Of a DNA stretch of 64,000 bases, positions 12,582 to 24,270 are shown piece by piece. Origin of the DNA: Candidatus Pantoea edessiphila. GTDB taxonomy: Bacteria > Pseudomonadota > Gammaproteobacteria > Enterobacterales > Enterobacteriaceae. A model generated the notes under the pieces. It made no database searches, had not been told where the DNA came from, and worked only from the letters and a program-made list of their open reading frames with translations. A program made the translations under genes and the position numbers. The DNA lies in assembly GCF_002933335.1 (NCBI RefSeq), contig NZ_PDKS01000003.1, positions 1 through 64,000 of the forward strand. Direction: 5' to 3'. The number at the start of each line of letters is the position of its first letter. Position 1 is the first letter of the stretch.

Positions 12582-14132
12582 TTGATTAAAAAAACAAAAA
12601 ACAATTACATAAATCATCTACCATTTTCTGTTTGGCCTGTGCATTCGTTAAATCAATTAGAACAAGATGGTGCTAAATACCTTGGCATTAATTTATATGA
12701 ATTTATGTTGCGTGCTGGCAATGAAATTTATAAACACATTTCTATTCACTGGCCCAATGCAAAACATTGGTTGTTTTTATGTGGCAATGGAAATAATGGT
12801 GGGGATGGATATATAGCAGCTCGCATAGCTAAAATATCTGGAAAACAAGTCACATTAATTTCTTATACAGGAACTAGGATAACACATTCTAAAGAAGCTC
12901 AATTAGCCTACAAATCTTGGTTATTAATACATGGAACAATTAATGAACCAAGTATATCTTGGCCTGATAATGTAGATATAATTATTGATGCTTTATTAGG
13001 TACAGGTATTAATCGTATTCCTGATCAAATGTGTTCACAATTAATTGAAAAAGCAAATAATTATTGTGCTCCAATTTTATCTGTTGATATACCTTCTGGT
13101 TTGTTTGCATCCACCGGTTATGTACCTGGAGCTGTTATTGCTGCATCACATACTTTAAGTTTTATTGCATTGAAACCAGGACAGTTAACAGGAAAAGCCA
13201 GAGATTATATTGGAAAACTTTATTATATTGATTTAGGATTAAAATCTTTTTTGTTTAATAAAAAAGCACCAATATTACGTTGCGATTCTAGATTTTTATC
13301 ACATTGGCTAAAACCACATAAACCAACTTCACATAAAGGTGACAATGGTAAATTACTAGTAATTGGTGGCAACATTGGAACTGTAGGTGCTATCTTTATG
13401 ACAGCAGAAGCAGCACTTAGGACAGGCAGCGGAATGGTTAGATTACTCACTTATAAAGCAAATATGATTCCTATAATTACTACTCGTCCTGAAATTATGA
13501 TAGATGAATTAACAAACGATGATTTACTGAAAAAATCATTATCGTGGGCAGATGTAATAGTTATTGGTCCAGGGTTAGGAAATAATGACATGGGAACAGA
13601 GATATTAAAAAAAATATCTGAGAGCACTAAACCCATGGTCTGGGATGCTGATGCACTGAATTTTCTTTCTGTTTTCAAAGATAAGCGCAATAATAGAGTT
13701 ATAACACCTCATCCTGGTGAAGCAAGTATTTTATTAGATGTAAACACCTCTACAATAGAACAAGATCGGTTATATGCTGTAAAATCTTTAATTGATAAAT
13801 ATGGTGGGGTTGTAGTATTAAAGGGCTCAGGCACTATAATTGCTGATGAAAAAGGTAATACAGCGATTGCAGATGTTGGTAATGCAGGTATGGCATCAGG
13901 CGGTATGGGTGATGTATTAAGTGGTATTATAGCATCCTTGATAGGTCAAAACTTGACATTATTTGATTCTGCTTGTGCAGGCTGTGTAATACATGGTTCT
14001 GCAGCAGACGAATTAGCTTCTTATAAAGGTTCACGAGGTATATTAGCTACAGATTTATTTAAGGTTCTCTGGAAATTTGTCAACCCTAATATGAAAAATA
14101 AATATGAAAAACTATATTTGCCGACTATCTAA
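12582..14132 (+). CDS. nnr: Bifunctional NAD(P)H-hydrate epimerase / ADP-dependent NAD(P)H-hydrate dehydratase
   Basis: Repairs hydrated NADH and NADPH. The N-terminal YjeF_N epimerase domain (about 1-225) has GNGNNGGDGY; the C-terminal ribokinase-like dehydratase (about 235-505) has HKGDNGKLLVIGG and the GGMGDVLSG motif. The 516 residues equal the E. coli protein (515). The start is TTG at 12582, supported by GGAG at 12569-12572 with about 9 bases spacing; the homologous N-terminus fits. The gene overlaps tsaE by 29 bases, so the pair is translationally coupled. Confidence 0.96.
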   Translation: MIKKTKNNYINHLPFSVWPVHSLNQLEQDGAKYLGINLYEFMLRAGNEIYKHISIHWPNAKHWLFLCGNGNNGGDGYIAARIAKISGKQVTLISYTGTRITHSKEAQLAYKSWLLIHGTINEPSISWPDNVDIIIDALLGTGINRIPDQMCSQLIEKANNYCAPILSVDIPSGLFASTGYVPGAVIAASHTLSFIALKPGQLTGKARDYIGKLYYIDLGLKSFLFNKKAPILRCDSRFLSHWLKPHKPTSHKGDNGKLLVIGGNIGTVGAIFMTAEAALRTGSGMVRLLTYKANMIPIITTRPEIMIDELTNDDLLKKSLSWADVIVIGPGLGNNDMGTEILKKISESTKPMVWDADALNFLSVFKDKRNNRVITPHPGEASILLDVNTSTIEQDRLYAVKSLIDKYGGVVVLKGSGTIIADEKGNTAIADVGNAGMASGGMGDVLSGIIASLIGQNLTLFDSACAGCVIHGSAADELASYKGSRGILATDLFKVLWKFVNPNMKNKYEKLYLPTI

Positions 14133-14577
14133 TGAAAAAAATACGATAGAACTAGGAAAACAATTAGGTAATATATGTTTTAATTGCTCCGCAAATATTT
14201 ATCTTTACGGTGATATAGGAGTTGGAAAAACAACTTTTGTACGAGGCTTTTTAAATGCAATAGGTTATTATGGTTTGGTTAAAAGTCCAACATATACATT
14301 TATTGAATCTTATACAATAAATAACAATATATTACACCATATCGATCTTTATCGAATTACTAATGAAAATGAATTAGATTTTATAGATATTTATGAATAT
14401 TTCGATAACAATACTATTTGTATAGTGGAATGGCCTCAAAGAGGAAATAATATATTACCTTTGCCTGATTTAGCATTAATTTTATCTTATTCAGATAATG
14501 AACGTGAATCAACAATAATTCCATATTCATCTGTTGCTATAAATTGGATCAATCAATTATGTAATATAAGAAATTAG
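14104..14577 (+). CDS. tsaE: tRNA threonylcarbamoyladenosine biosynthesis ATPase TsaE
   Basis: TsaE is the ATPase that works with TsaD and TsaB to put t6A37 on ANN-decoding tRNAs. The 157 residues (E. coli 153) carry Walker A GDIGVGKTTF at about 36-45, SPTYTF, and the conserved VEWPQRG. It starts inside the end of nnr. tsaD is present at 35069; tsaB and tsaC are not in this window. amiB, which follows in E. coli, is gone. Confidence 0.97.
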   Translation: MKNYICRLSNEKNTIELGKQLGNICFNCSANIYLYGDIGVGKTTFVRGFLNAIGYYGLVKSPTYTFIESYTINNNILHHIDLYRITNENELDFIDIYEYFDNNTICIVEWPQRGNNILPLPDLALILSYSDNERESTIIPYSSVAINWINQLCNIRN

Positions 14578-14691
14578 TTTTTATCTGACATCAATGATTT
14601 TTATATATAATTATGCATTATTTGATGTTTTGCTGTGAGTTAAATGCCTATTAATCTAAGATCTTTAACTTTATTTTTAGTCTGTTATTAC

Positions 14692-14738
14692 TTATAAATA
14701 AATTGATTAAATAACACTTATGTGTTTTTTATTTATAA
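14692..14738. repeat. Nested inverted repeat between tsaE and mutL
   Basis: An outer 11-bp perfect pair (TTATAAATAAA at 14692-14702 with 14728-14738) encloses an inner AACAC-TTAT-GTGTT hairpin (14713-14726). It lies 115 bases after tsaE and 130 before mutL, in the place of the lost amiB. Function unknown; a terminator for nnr-tsaE or a leader structure is possible. Confidence 0.55.
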
Positions 14739-14869
14739 CTGGCATTATCAACAAATAACTGATTTATGATACACTATCATTTTATTTATTACTCTTATAA
14801 TATGTAATTATAATAATTAAATAAAAGATAAAGTATTTTTTAGTTATGGTTTTTGTGGGATAACTAATC

Positions 14870-16606
14870 ATGGCAATCAAAGTTTTACCTCATTATTTAA
14901 TCAATCAAATTTCAGCTGGAGAAGTTATTGATAGTCCTGCATCAGTTGTTAAAGAGTTAGTAGAAAATAGCATTGATGCAGGTGCTAATCGTATAGATAT
15001 TCATATTAAACAAGGTGGAAAAAAATTAATTCAAATTCAAGATAACGGTTATGGAATTGTTAAAAATGAAATATCTTTAGCTCTACAACGGCATACAACT
15101 AGTAAAATAACTTCAATAGAGGATTTAGAATCACTAACAAGTCTAGGATTTAGAGGAGAAGCTTTAACTAGTATAAGTTCTGTTTCGCGTTTAACATTAA
15201 CTTCGAGAACTCAGGCACACAATCAAGCCTGGCAAATTTACACAGAAGGTAATCAAATAAATCACCAAATAGTACCAGCAACTCATCCAATTGGAACTAC
15301 AGTAAAAGTGTTAGATTTATTTTATAACACACCAGTTCGTCGTAAATTTATGAAAACAGAAAAAGCTGAGTTTAATAATATAGATAATATATTGAAACAA
15401 TTATTATTGTCTCGTTTTGATATTTCTATATCCTTAAGTCACGATGAACATCTTGTATATTACCAGCCAGTAGTAACAACCGAGACAGAAATACAAAGAA
15501 GATTGAAATTTATTTTTGGAGCTGATTTTAATAAACATAGTTTGTCTATCAATCATAGAAGTAATGATCTATTTATTCATGGTTGGATAGCAGAGGTAAA
15601 TGTTTATAGAATAATTAACGATTTACAATATTCTTATGTTAACAAAAGAATAGTAAAAAACAAATTAATTAACAATGCTATTCGACAATCATTTCGTTCT
15701 ATATTGCAAAACAATTCACGTCTTGCTTATGTAATTTACTTAGAAATCAAACCTTGCCAAATTGATATCAACATCCATCCTACAAAAAAAGAAATTCGTT
15801 TCTATGAGCCTAGATTAATAAATCATTTTATTATTCAGGGTATTACTAATGTAGCAAAATGTATTATTGTAAATAATCCTACAATTAAATCATGTCACAA
15901 AGAAAATAAAAATGAATTAGAAATCAATAATAGCGAATCTCAAAATAATACTTTTTCCCTACCAGATTGGTACTTTAAAGAAGATGTATCTAATGCCATA
16001 AAAAACAATATGACAGGCATTTATAAATTACCAAGTTCATTTACTTATTCAAATTATTTTGGTCAGTTGTTAGCTATACTATATAATAGTTATGTTTTAT
16101 TGAAAAAAAATCAAAAATTAATTTTAATGTCAATACCTACTTCCTTATGTTATTTAAGAAAAGCACAATTAAAACATTGTGAAACTTATTTTAAATCTCG
16201 TCCATTATTGTTTCCATTAAAAATTAAAATTAATGAGCTATACTGTAAAATTTTAAAAGATAACCATACATTAATAAAAAAAACCGGAATAGATTTAATG
16301 ATAGAAAAAGATCATTTAACATTACATGCAATACCTTCGACTTTTCATGAATATAATTTAAAAAATTTAATATATGCAATGTTAAATCATTTGAATCAGC
16401 AAAAGAAAAATTATTTCAAACAACTAGTACATTGGTTAGGAAATTATGAAGACAAAAGTAAAGTTATCAGTTGGAATATTTTAAAAGCAAATATTCTATT
16501 GGCTGAAATTGAATATTTTTGTCCTGATTTACTCACAAAACCTCCAGCAAATTTGATTCAACATATTGATATTAAAAATACAATAAAAATGTTTAATGAT
16601 GAATAA
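14870..16606 (+). CDS. mutL: DNA mismatch repair protein MutL
   Basis: MutL is the GHKL ATPase that couples MutS mismatch recognition to strand incision. The 578 residues (E. coli 615) have the four GHKL motifs: [27 protein letters not shown] and [11 protein letters not shown]; then the [11 protein letters not shown] end of the N-terminal domain (about 300-310), a shortened linker and a diverged C-terminal dimerisation domain. The endonuclease motif is not expected in this MutH-type lineage. miaA overlaps by 11 bases, as in the E. coli operon. mutS and mutH are not in the window, so whether repair works cannot be told. Confidence 0.96.
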   Translation: MAIKVLPHYLINQISAGEVIDSPASVVKELVENSIDAGANRIDIHIKQGGKKLIQIQDNGYGIVKNEISLALQRHTTSKITSIEDLESLTSLGFRGEALTSISSVSRLTLTSRTQAHNQAWQIYTEGNQINHQIVPATHPIGTTVKVLDLFYNTPVRRKFMKTEKAEFNNIDNILKQLLLSRFDISISLSHDEHLVYYQPVVTTETEIQRRLKFIFGADFNKHSLSINHRSNDLFIHGWIAEVNVYRIINDLQYSYVNKRIVKNKLINNAIRQSFRSILQNNSRLAYVIYLEIKPCQIDINIHPTKKEIRFYEPRLINHFIIQGITNVAKCIIVNNPTIKSCHKENKNELEINNSESQNNTFSLPDWYFKEDVSNAIKNNMTGIYKLPSSFTYSNYFGQLLAILYNSYVLLKKNQKLILMSIPTSLCYLRKAQLKHCETYFKSRPLLFPLKIKINELYCKILKDNHTLIKKTGIDLMIEKDHLTLHAIPSTFHEYNLKNLIYAMLNHLNQQKKNYFKQLVHWLGNYEDKSKVISWNILKANILLAEIEYFCPDLLTKPPANLIQHIDIKNTIKMFNDE

Positions 16607-17549
16607 ATTAAACATTACTAACAAGCCTAAAGCTATTTTATTGTTAGGACCAACTGCTTCAGGAAAAACTAAACTAGCAATCACATTACATCAGATGCTA
16701 CCCATAGAAATTATAAGTGTAGATTCAGCATTGATATACCGTCAAATGAATATTGGCACAGGAAAACCGACACCGGAAGAATTGTCATCAACACCTCATC
16801 GCTTATTAGATATAAAAGATCCATCTGAACGTTATTCTGCATCAGAATTTAGACAAGATGCATTAATAGAAATGAAGCAAATATTAAAAAATGATCGAAT
16901 TCCCTGTCTTGTTGGTGGAACCATGTTCTATTTTAAAACTTTAATTGAAGGTTTATCAATTTTACCTTCTGCTGATTTTTATATTCGTCATAAAATAGAT
17001 CAAATAGCAAATGAAAAAGGTACTAATTTTTTACATGAAAAACTATGCAAAATAGATCCAAAATCTGGATATCTTATTCATCCTAATGACTTACAGAGAA
17101 TTCAGAGAGCTTTAGAGGTGTTTTATATTACTGGAAAAACGTTTACAGAAATGAAAAAATTATCTAAAGAACCTTTACAATATGATTTATATCAATTTGC
17201 TATTATGCCTTATAGTCGAGAATTATTGCATAAACGTATTGAATTGCGTTTTAAAAACATGCTAGCATCAGGATTTGAAGATGAATCTAGATATTTATTC
17301 GAAAGGGGTGATTTAAATATTAATATGCCTTCTATGAGATGTGTAGGCTATCGTCAAATGTGGTCCTATATAAGTGGTGTAATAAAATATGAAGATATGG
17401 TTTATAAGGGAATTTGCGCAACCAAACAACTAGCCAAGCGTCAAATTACTTGGATGCGTAAATGGAATAACCTTCACTGGTTGGATAGTGATAATATTCA
17501 AATAGCTGCAAGTAAAGTATTAAAAATATTCAATAATAGTACTTATTAA
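16596..17549 (+). CDS. miaA: tRNA dimethylallyltransferase MiaA
   Basis: Adds the dimethylallyl group to A37 of tRNAs that read UNN codons. The 317 residues (E. coli 316) contain the P-loop GPTASGKT at 18-25, the [15 protein letters not shown] substrate segment, VGGTMFYFK and the RQMWSYI and RQITWMRKW region. The first ATG overlaps the end of mutL; a second ATG follows directly (16599). hfq and hflX, which lie between miaA and hflK in E. coli, are missing. Confidence 0.97.
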   Translation: MMNKLNITNKPKAILLLGPTASGKTKLAITLHQMLPIEIISVDSALIYRQMNIGTGKPTPEELSSTPHRLLDIKDPSERYSASEFRQDALIEMKQILKNDRIPCLVGGTMFYFKTLIEGLSILPSADFYIRHKIDQIANEKGTNFLHEKLCKIDPKSGYLIHPNDLQRIQRALEVFYITGKTFTEMKKLSKEPLQYDLYQFAIMPYSRELLHKRIELRFKNMLASGFEDESRYLFERGDLNINMPSMRCVGYRQMWSYISGVIKYEDMVYKGICATKQLAKRQITWMRKWNNLHWLDSDNIQIAASKVLKIFNNSTY

Positions 17550-17825
17550 ATTGCTATTTATTATTAAGAGTGTTATAGAACAAACTATAAGATGAGTAAT
17601 CTTATTGGAAAATAAAATATATTTTAAATTATACCGAATGATTATTGTATCATTTACATAAAATTTCTCAATTTTTAAATAGATAATAATCTATGATATT
17701 TTTTATTTAAGAAATATTTTAATCAACTTAAAATATATTTAACCATGAATTACAAAATATTTTCGTTAAATAATTTAACAAAAAACCAGATAGTAAACTA
17801 AACATATTTAAATGGAGTGAAGCAC

Positions 17826-19073
17826 ATGGTGTGCGATCATAACGAAAATAACAAACAAGATCATAATCCATGGAGTCAAGATAAAAATCGCAATAATAAA
17901 AACAAGAACAACAGATCAAATTTAAAAATTTATAATGTGGTGTATATATTAAAAAAACTAATAAATAAACTGAAACAACTTGGTAGTAAATCTAATAACA
18001 CCCAAAAATATAATTTTGTAACTTTCAAATTGGTTTTAACAATATCAGCAAGTTTATTAGCCATTTGGTTATTAAGTGGCTTGTATACTATTCAAGAAGC
18101 AGAATGTGGCGTTGTAACTCGTTTTGGTAAATTTAATTGTTTTGCCAAACCAGGATTAAATTGGAAGTTAAATTTTATAGATAACGTTAAAATCATAAAT
18201 ACAAAAAAAATACGTGAATTAAATATTTCAGGTCTTATGTTAACTTCAGATGAAAACCTGGTATATGCTGAAGTTAATTTGAATTATACAATTATTAATC
18301 CAAAATATTACTTGTATTCGGTAATAAATGTCGAAGATAGCTTATTACAGGCTACTAAAAGTTCTCTCCGTAATGTTATAGGTAGAACAAGCATAGAAGA
18401 TATTTTAAATAAAGGATATAGCATTATTTGTGATAACACAAAAAATCAAATTGATGAAGTTATTCGTCCTTATAAAATGGGTATTAATATAATTAAAGTT
18501 GATTTTCGATCATTAAATCTTCCTGATGAAATACAATCAGCATTTGACAATGTCATTAAAGCAAAAAAAAATCGAGAACAATCTATACAGAAAGCAAAAT
18601 CTTATTTTAATAAAACTCAAATAATTGCTAGAAAAAAAGCTAAAAATATTATTGAAGAAGCTAACATGTACCAAAAACATAAGCTATTAAAAGCTGAAAG
18701 CGAGGCAAAAAAAATAGCAAAAATACTTGCACAATATAAATCTTATCCAAAAATCACTAAAGAATTTTTATACATTGAAGCAATGAAAAATATCTTGAAT
18801 CATTCTACAAAAATTTTAGTTAATAATAAAAAAAACCAACTAATCTTAATACCCTCTGATCTATTATCAAATAAAAGCTCAATATTTACAGACAAAAAAA
18901 CTGCAATAAATAATATCAATCATTTACCAATAGTTTCTGATAACACAGGTTGTAATAAAAATAAAATTTCAAGTAACAATGATAGTAATAATATTATGGA
19001 TCAACGTAGGCAAAATGCTATAAGAGACGATATTAAGCGTGAAGAGAGAATACATTCATGCATAGACAAATAA
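17826..19073 (+). CDS. hflK: HflK, membrane regulator of FtsH protease
   Basis: HflK and HflC form the SPFH-domain cage around FtsH in the inner membrane, facing the periplasm. The chosen ATG (17826) has GGAG (17814-17817) 8 bases upstream; an in-frame GTG at 17817 overlaps that site and is less likely. The resulting 415 residues (E. coli 419) show the N/K/D-rich cytoplasmic leader, one membrane helix at about 65-85, the band-7 domain (GVVTRFGKF, MLTSDEN) and the C-terminal MDQRR motif. The Gly-rich leader of E. coli has become Asn/Lys-rich, as AT pressure predicts. hflC overlaps by 16 bases. Confidence 0.95.
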   Translation: MVCDHNENNKQDHNPWSQDKNRNNKNKNNRSNLKIYNVVYILKKLINKLKQLGSKSNNTQKYNFVTFKLVLTISASLLAIWLLSGLYTIQEAECGVVTRFGKFNCFAKPGLNWKLNFIDNVKIINTKKIRELNISGLMLTSDENLVYAEVNLNYTIINPKYYLYSVINVEDSLLQATKSSLRNVIGRTSIEDILNKGYSIICDNTKNQIDEVIRPYKMGINIIKVDFRSLNLPDEIQSAFDNVIKAKKNREQSIQKAKSYFNKTQIIARKKAKNIIEEANMYQKHKLLKAESEAKKIAKILAQYKSYPKITKEFLYIEAMKNILNHSTKILVNNKKNQLILIPSDLLSNKSSIFTDKKTAINNINHLPIVSDNTGCNKNKISSNNDSNNIMDQRRQNAIRDDIKREERIHSCIDK

Positions 19074-20029
19074 CTTTCATATTAATATTGATAATTTTAA
19101 TAATATTTCAATTATCGTTTACTATAGTACACGAAGGAAATAACGCTATTTTAACACGTTTTAATAAAGTTGTAAAAAATCAAAATCATGATCCCATAGT
19201 ATTAGAATCAGGTATACATTTTAAGATACCATTTATTGATGTCATTAAAATTTCAGATAATCGCATTCATACATTAAATGTACAATTAAATCATGTTTTT
19301 TCTAAGGAAGAAAAGGAAATTATTGTTAATTATTATATTAAATGGCGTATTAGCGATTTTCAAAATTATTACCTGTCTACAGGAGGGAATGATTATAAAA
19401 CAGAAATATTATTAGATCATATATCTAATGATATTTTACGAACAAAAATATCTAATTTAAATATCAAAGATATTATAAGAGATTTGAATATTAACTTAGT
19501 AAAAGATTTTTGTGATTCATTAAAAAATTCAAAAACAAGCAAAACAAAAAAAATGATAGATACGGTAAACTCAGAGCATTCAAAAAGACACACATCTGTA
19601 TTAAATTCCAATATTATGCAAATGTTAGGCATTAAAATCATAGATATGCAAATTAATAATATTGATTTACCTAATAATGAAATATCTTATTTGTTTAATA
19701 GAATTAGTTCTGAACGTCTATCAATAGCGCAAAACAAGATTTTGGAAGGAGAAGAAGAAGCGAAAAACATCCAAAAAAAAGCTGATTATCAAGCAACTAT
19801 TATTATAGATGAAGCAAAACGTGATGCATCAATTATTCGTGGAGATACCGATCTTCAAGTAACAAAAATATTTACTGATTCGTTTAAAAATGACATAGAG
19901 TTTTACATGTTTATAAAAAGTCTCAATGCTTATAAAAAAATATTTGATAAAAATAGAGATCTGATAATATTAAATTTTGATAATGAATTCTTTAAATATA
20001 TGAAACACCCTTTCATTAATATACATTAA
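19058..20029 (+). CDS. hflC: HflC, membrane regulator of FtsH protease
   Basis: Partner of HflK. The 323 residues (E. coli 334) have one N-terminal membrane helix (about 4-22), FTIVHEGNNAILTRFNKV at the start of the SPFH domain, and the Ala/Glu-rich helix EGEEEAKNIQKKADYQATIIIDEAKRDA-type stretch near 230-260. The central part is Lys/Asn-rich and more diverged than HflK. Start codon ATG inside the hflK end. ftsH itself is not in the window. Confidence 0.95.
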   Translation: MHRQITFILILIILIIFQLSFTIVHEGNNAILTRFNKVVKNQNHDPIVLESGIHFKIPFIDVIKISDNRIHTLNVQLNHVFSKEEKEIIVNYYIKWRISDFQNYYLSTGGNDYKTEILLDHISNDILRTKISNLNIKDIIRDLNINLVKDFCDSLKNSKTSKTKKMIDTVNSEHSKRHTSVLNSNIMQMLGIKIIDMQINNIDLPNNEISYLFNRISSERLSIAQNKILEGEEEAKNIQKKADYQATIIIDEAKRDASIIRGDTDLQVTKIFTDSFKNDIEFYMFIKSLNAYKKIFDKNRDLIILNFDNEFFKYMKHPFINIH

Positions 20030-20219
20030 AAATTATTGGTTATAAAATAACTAGTAACGATTCAATTGATATATTTTATTTTTAATTAGATTAGTATATA
20101 AACATTAGTTTTTGCATTAACTATGTGTTTTTAATTTATTAAATATGATTATTTTTATAAATTGGACAATTATTGACTTAGAAACAAAAATTTTATTTTC
20201 AATTTAGAGGTGATTTTGA

Positions 20220-21524
<1,305 letters not shown>

Positions 21525-21525
21525 C

Positions 21526-21553
21526 AAATGTAAATAAAATTATACATTTTTTT
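21526..21553 (+). terminator. Possible rho-independent terminator of purA
   Basis: A 7-bp perfect hairpin, AAATGTA (21526-21532) with TACATTT (21543-21549), begins 2 bases after the purA stop codon and runs into a T-tract ending at 21553. The stem is AT-rich and weak, so this is a moderate call. Confidence 0.4.
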
Positions 21554-21933
21554 ACAAATCATATTAAAATTTATCATTTTTATTAGTTCACAGAATAACT
21601 TTAGTTAATTATTTAATTAATAATATTCTATTGTATTATCCTGATAAATCATTTTAAATAAATTTTATATTTTACAATTTAGTAATATAATTACATATTT
21701 AGAGGTATCCTAAATAAATAAAATTTTTATTAAACTACAATAATTTGAATATATAACATATTATTTAAATACATAATACTATAATTTATGTTTTTTTAAA
21801 TTAAAATTAAATGAATTAAAAAATGATGTGATTTTAAATAACAGTGTTTATATATTTTAATAAATTAAAATATTACTAATTTATAATTAATGAATATTGA
21901 TATTAGATGTTTAGTGATGTCTTAGGAACTATT
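21554..21933. other. Intergenic region purA-rnr
   Basis: About 380 AT-rich bases with no coding sequence; the place of nsrR in E. coli. Apart from the purA hairpin and the rnr ribosome site (AGGA at 21924-21927) I see nothing specific. Confidence 0.5.
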
Positions 21934-24186
21934 ATGCCAAAATATTTTTCTCATAAAAGGGAAACTAAAATACATAAAAATTCTATTCCTGGTCGTGAAT
22001 TTATAATAAAAATTTTTAAGCAACAGAAAAAGCCAATAAATTTTATAGAACTAACTAAATTAATGGGATTAAGTGATAAAAATAAAATTGAGGCTTTACG
22101 TTATCGTATTCTAGGAATGAAACGTGATGGTCAATTATTACTGACAGATTGTCAGAAGAATTATATTTTACCCAAAAGAAATGTTAATTTAATCCAAGGT
22201 AAAGTAATTGGTCATCGAGATGGTTATGGTTTTTTACGAGTAGAAGGTCATAAGGATGATTTTTACTTATCAACAGAACAAATGAAATATTGTATGCACG
22301 GTGACTTTATCATAGCACAATTAATAAATAATGATCGTAAAGGACGTCAAGAAGCACGTGTAATCAAAATAAACAAACCACGTAATAAAAACATTGTTGG
22401 TCATTATCGTCAAAATAAATTAGGTGTTGGTTTTGTTGTACCAGATGATAGCAGATTAAACTTTAATATAATTATACCATCAAATTTAAATTTGATGGCT
22501 AGTGAAAATTCTATAGTAGTAGTAAAATTACTGCAGCGCCCTAAACCTAACGATAAAGCTATTGGTAAAATAATTGAAATAATTGGTAAGAATATAGGAA
22601 CCAATCTAGCCATTGACATAGCAATAAGAAGCCATGAAATTCCATATAAATGGTCAGCAGAAGCAAAATTACAAATTAATAATTTCACTCAACAGATCAC
22701 AGAAGACGCTAAAATAGACCGAATTGACTTAAGAAAATTACCATTAATTACTATCGATGATGAAGATGCAAGAGATTTTGATGATGCATTATATTGTGAA
22801 GAAACATATGATGGATGGCGTTTATGGGTTGCTATTGCAGATGTTAGCTATTATGTGAGACCAGGAACACCTTTAGATAAAGAAGCATTTTTACGTGGTA
22901 CTTCAGTATATTTTCCATCAAAAGTAATACCTATGTTGCCCGAAATACTTTCCAATGAGCTATGCTCTCTTAATCCCCAAGTAGATTGTTTATGTATGGT
23001 GTGTGAAATGCACATATCTTCTGAAGGTAAATTAATCAAATTTAAACATTATGAAGCAATAATGAATTCGCATGCAAGATTAACTTATGATGAAGCTTAT
23101 AATATACTAAAAGAACATAACAATTTACGTGATAAATATGTATTATTAAAAAATATTATTCAAAATCTTCATAAATTATATCAAGTATTGGAGAAAGCTC
23201 GTCAACATAGAGGTGGTATTTCTTTTGAAACTGCAGAAATTAAATTCATTTTTAATTCAGAAAATCGTATTGATCAGATAAAACGAGTTTTTCGTAATGA
23301 CATACATAAAGTTGTGGAAGAATGTATGATTTTAGCTAATTTCGCCACAGCTAGTTTTGTAGAAAAAAGTAAAGAACCTACTTTATTTCGAGACCATGAT
23401 CGTCCTAGTGACGATAGTATTAAAAATTTTAATGTTGTATTAAATGAATTAGGTATTGGACTATCAAAAGGCAAAAAACTTAAACCAATTGATTATTCTT
23501 TGCTATTAATGAAAATTGCAACCAGGCCCGATGCTGAAATGTTACAAATTATGCTATTACGTTCTATGAAACAAGCAATTTATGCTCCACAAAACAGAGG
23601 TCATTTTGGTTTAGCATTAACTTCTTATACACATTTTACTTCTCCGATTAGACGTTATCCAGATCTTATATTACACAGAATTCTTAAATACTTATTATCT
23701 CAACATAAAATAAAAAATCTATTTGTTGATACTGGCGGATATCATTATACTATTAAAGATATAACAAAACTAGGTTATCAGTGTTCTCTTACTGAACGTC
23801 GTGCAGATGAAGCTGTTCGTGATGTTTCTGATTGGTTGAAATGTGATTTCATGAAAAAACGTATAGGAAAAATATTTGATGGAATTGTTTTTAGCGTAAC
23901 CAATTTTGGTTTGTTTGTCCGTTTAAACGAGTTTTTTATTGAAGGATTAATACATATTTCAACTTTAAAAAAGGATTATTATAAATTAGATATAATATCT
24001 CAGCGTCTGATAGGTCAATCCAGTGGTAATATATATAGATTAGGAGATGCAGTAAAAGTTCATATTTTAGCTGTAAATATGAATGACAGAAGAATTGATT
24101 TTACATTAATTTCTAGCCCAAAAATATTTAATAAAAAAATGCAATTTCAAAATAAAAATATAGAACATTCTAGCGTATTAGCATGA
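21934..24186 (+). CDS. rnr: Ribonuclease R
   Basis: 3'-5' exoribonuclease that digests structured RNA. The ATG at 21934 has AGGA 6 bases upstream and aligns with the E. coli start region; an in-frame ATG at 21907 has no ribosome site. The resulting 750 residues contain the cold-shock domains (GKVIGHRDGYGFLRVEGHKDDFYLS-type), the RNB catalytic core (TIDDEDARDFDDALY, FTSPIRRYPDL) and an S1 domain (GIVFSVTNFGLFVRL). E. coli has 813 residues; nearly the whole Lys-rich tail after the S1 domain is missing here. rlmB follows as in E. coli. Confidence 0.96.
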   Translation: MPKYFSHKRETKIHKNSIPGREFIIKIFKQQKKPINFIELTKLMGLSDKNKIEALRYRILGMKRDGQLLLTDCQKNYILPKRNVNLIQGKVIGHRDGYGFLRVEGHKDDFYLSTEQMKYCMHGDFIIAQLINNDRKGRQEARVIKINKPRNKNIVGHYRQNKLGVGFVVPDDSRLNFNIIIPSNLNLMASENSIVVVKLLQRPKPNDKAIGKIIEIIGKNIGTNLAIDIAIRSHEIPYKWSAEAKLQINNFTQQITEDAKIDRIDLRKLPLITIDDEDARDFDDALYCEETYDGWRLWVAIADVSYYVRPGTPLDKEAFLRGTSVYFPSKVIPMLPEILSNELCSLNPQVDCLCMVCEMHISSEGKLIKFKHYEAIMNSHARLTYDEAYNILKEHNNLRDKYVLLKNIIQNLHKLYQVLEKARQHRGGISFETAEIKFIFNSENRIDQIKRVFRNDIHKVVEECMILANFATASFVEKSKEPTLFRDHDRPSDDSIKNFNVVLNELGIGLSKGKKLKPIDYSLLLMKIATRPDAEMLQIMLLRSMKQAIYAPQNRGHFGLALTSYTHFTSPIRRYPDLILHRILKYLLSQHKIKNLFVDTGGYHYTIKDITKLGYQCSLTERRADEAVRDVSDWLKCDFMKKRIGKIFDGIVFSVTNFGLFVRLNEFFIEGLIHISTLKKDYYKLDIISQRLIGQSSGNIYRLGDAVKVHILAVNMNDRRIDFTLISSPKIFNKKMQFQNKNIEHSSVLA
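22477..22498. repeat. Perfect 22-bp palindrome inside rnr
   Basis: Bases 22477-22498 are self-complementary with no spacer (half site CCATCAAATTT). They code for part of a SNLNLM stretch of the second cold-shock domain. Chance occurrence is possible in AT-rich coding sequence, but the GC-containing outer bases make it noticeable. Confidence 0.7.
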
Positions 24187-24270
24187 AATTTTTATTATAT
24201 AATAGTTTCTCAACAACTTTTAAAAATTGTGTTAGTATAAAATCAAACATCAATAAAAATATAATATATT

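Noticed and set aside
17550-17825. Remnant of hfq or hflX between miaA and hflK
   Set aside because: No fragment with Hfq or HflX similarity could be read in any frame.
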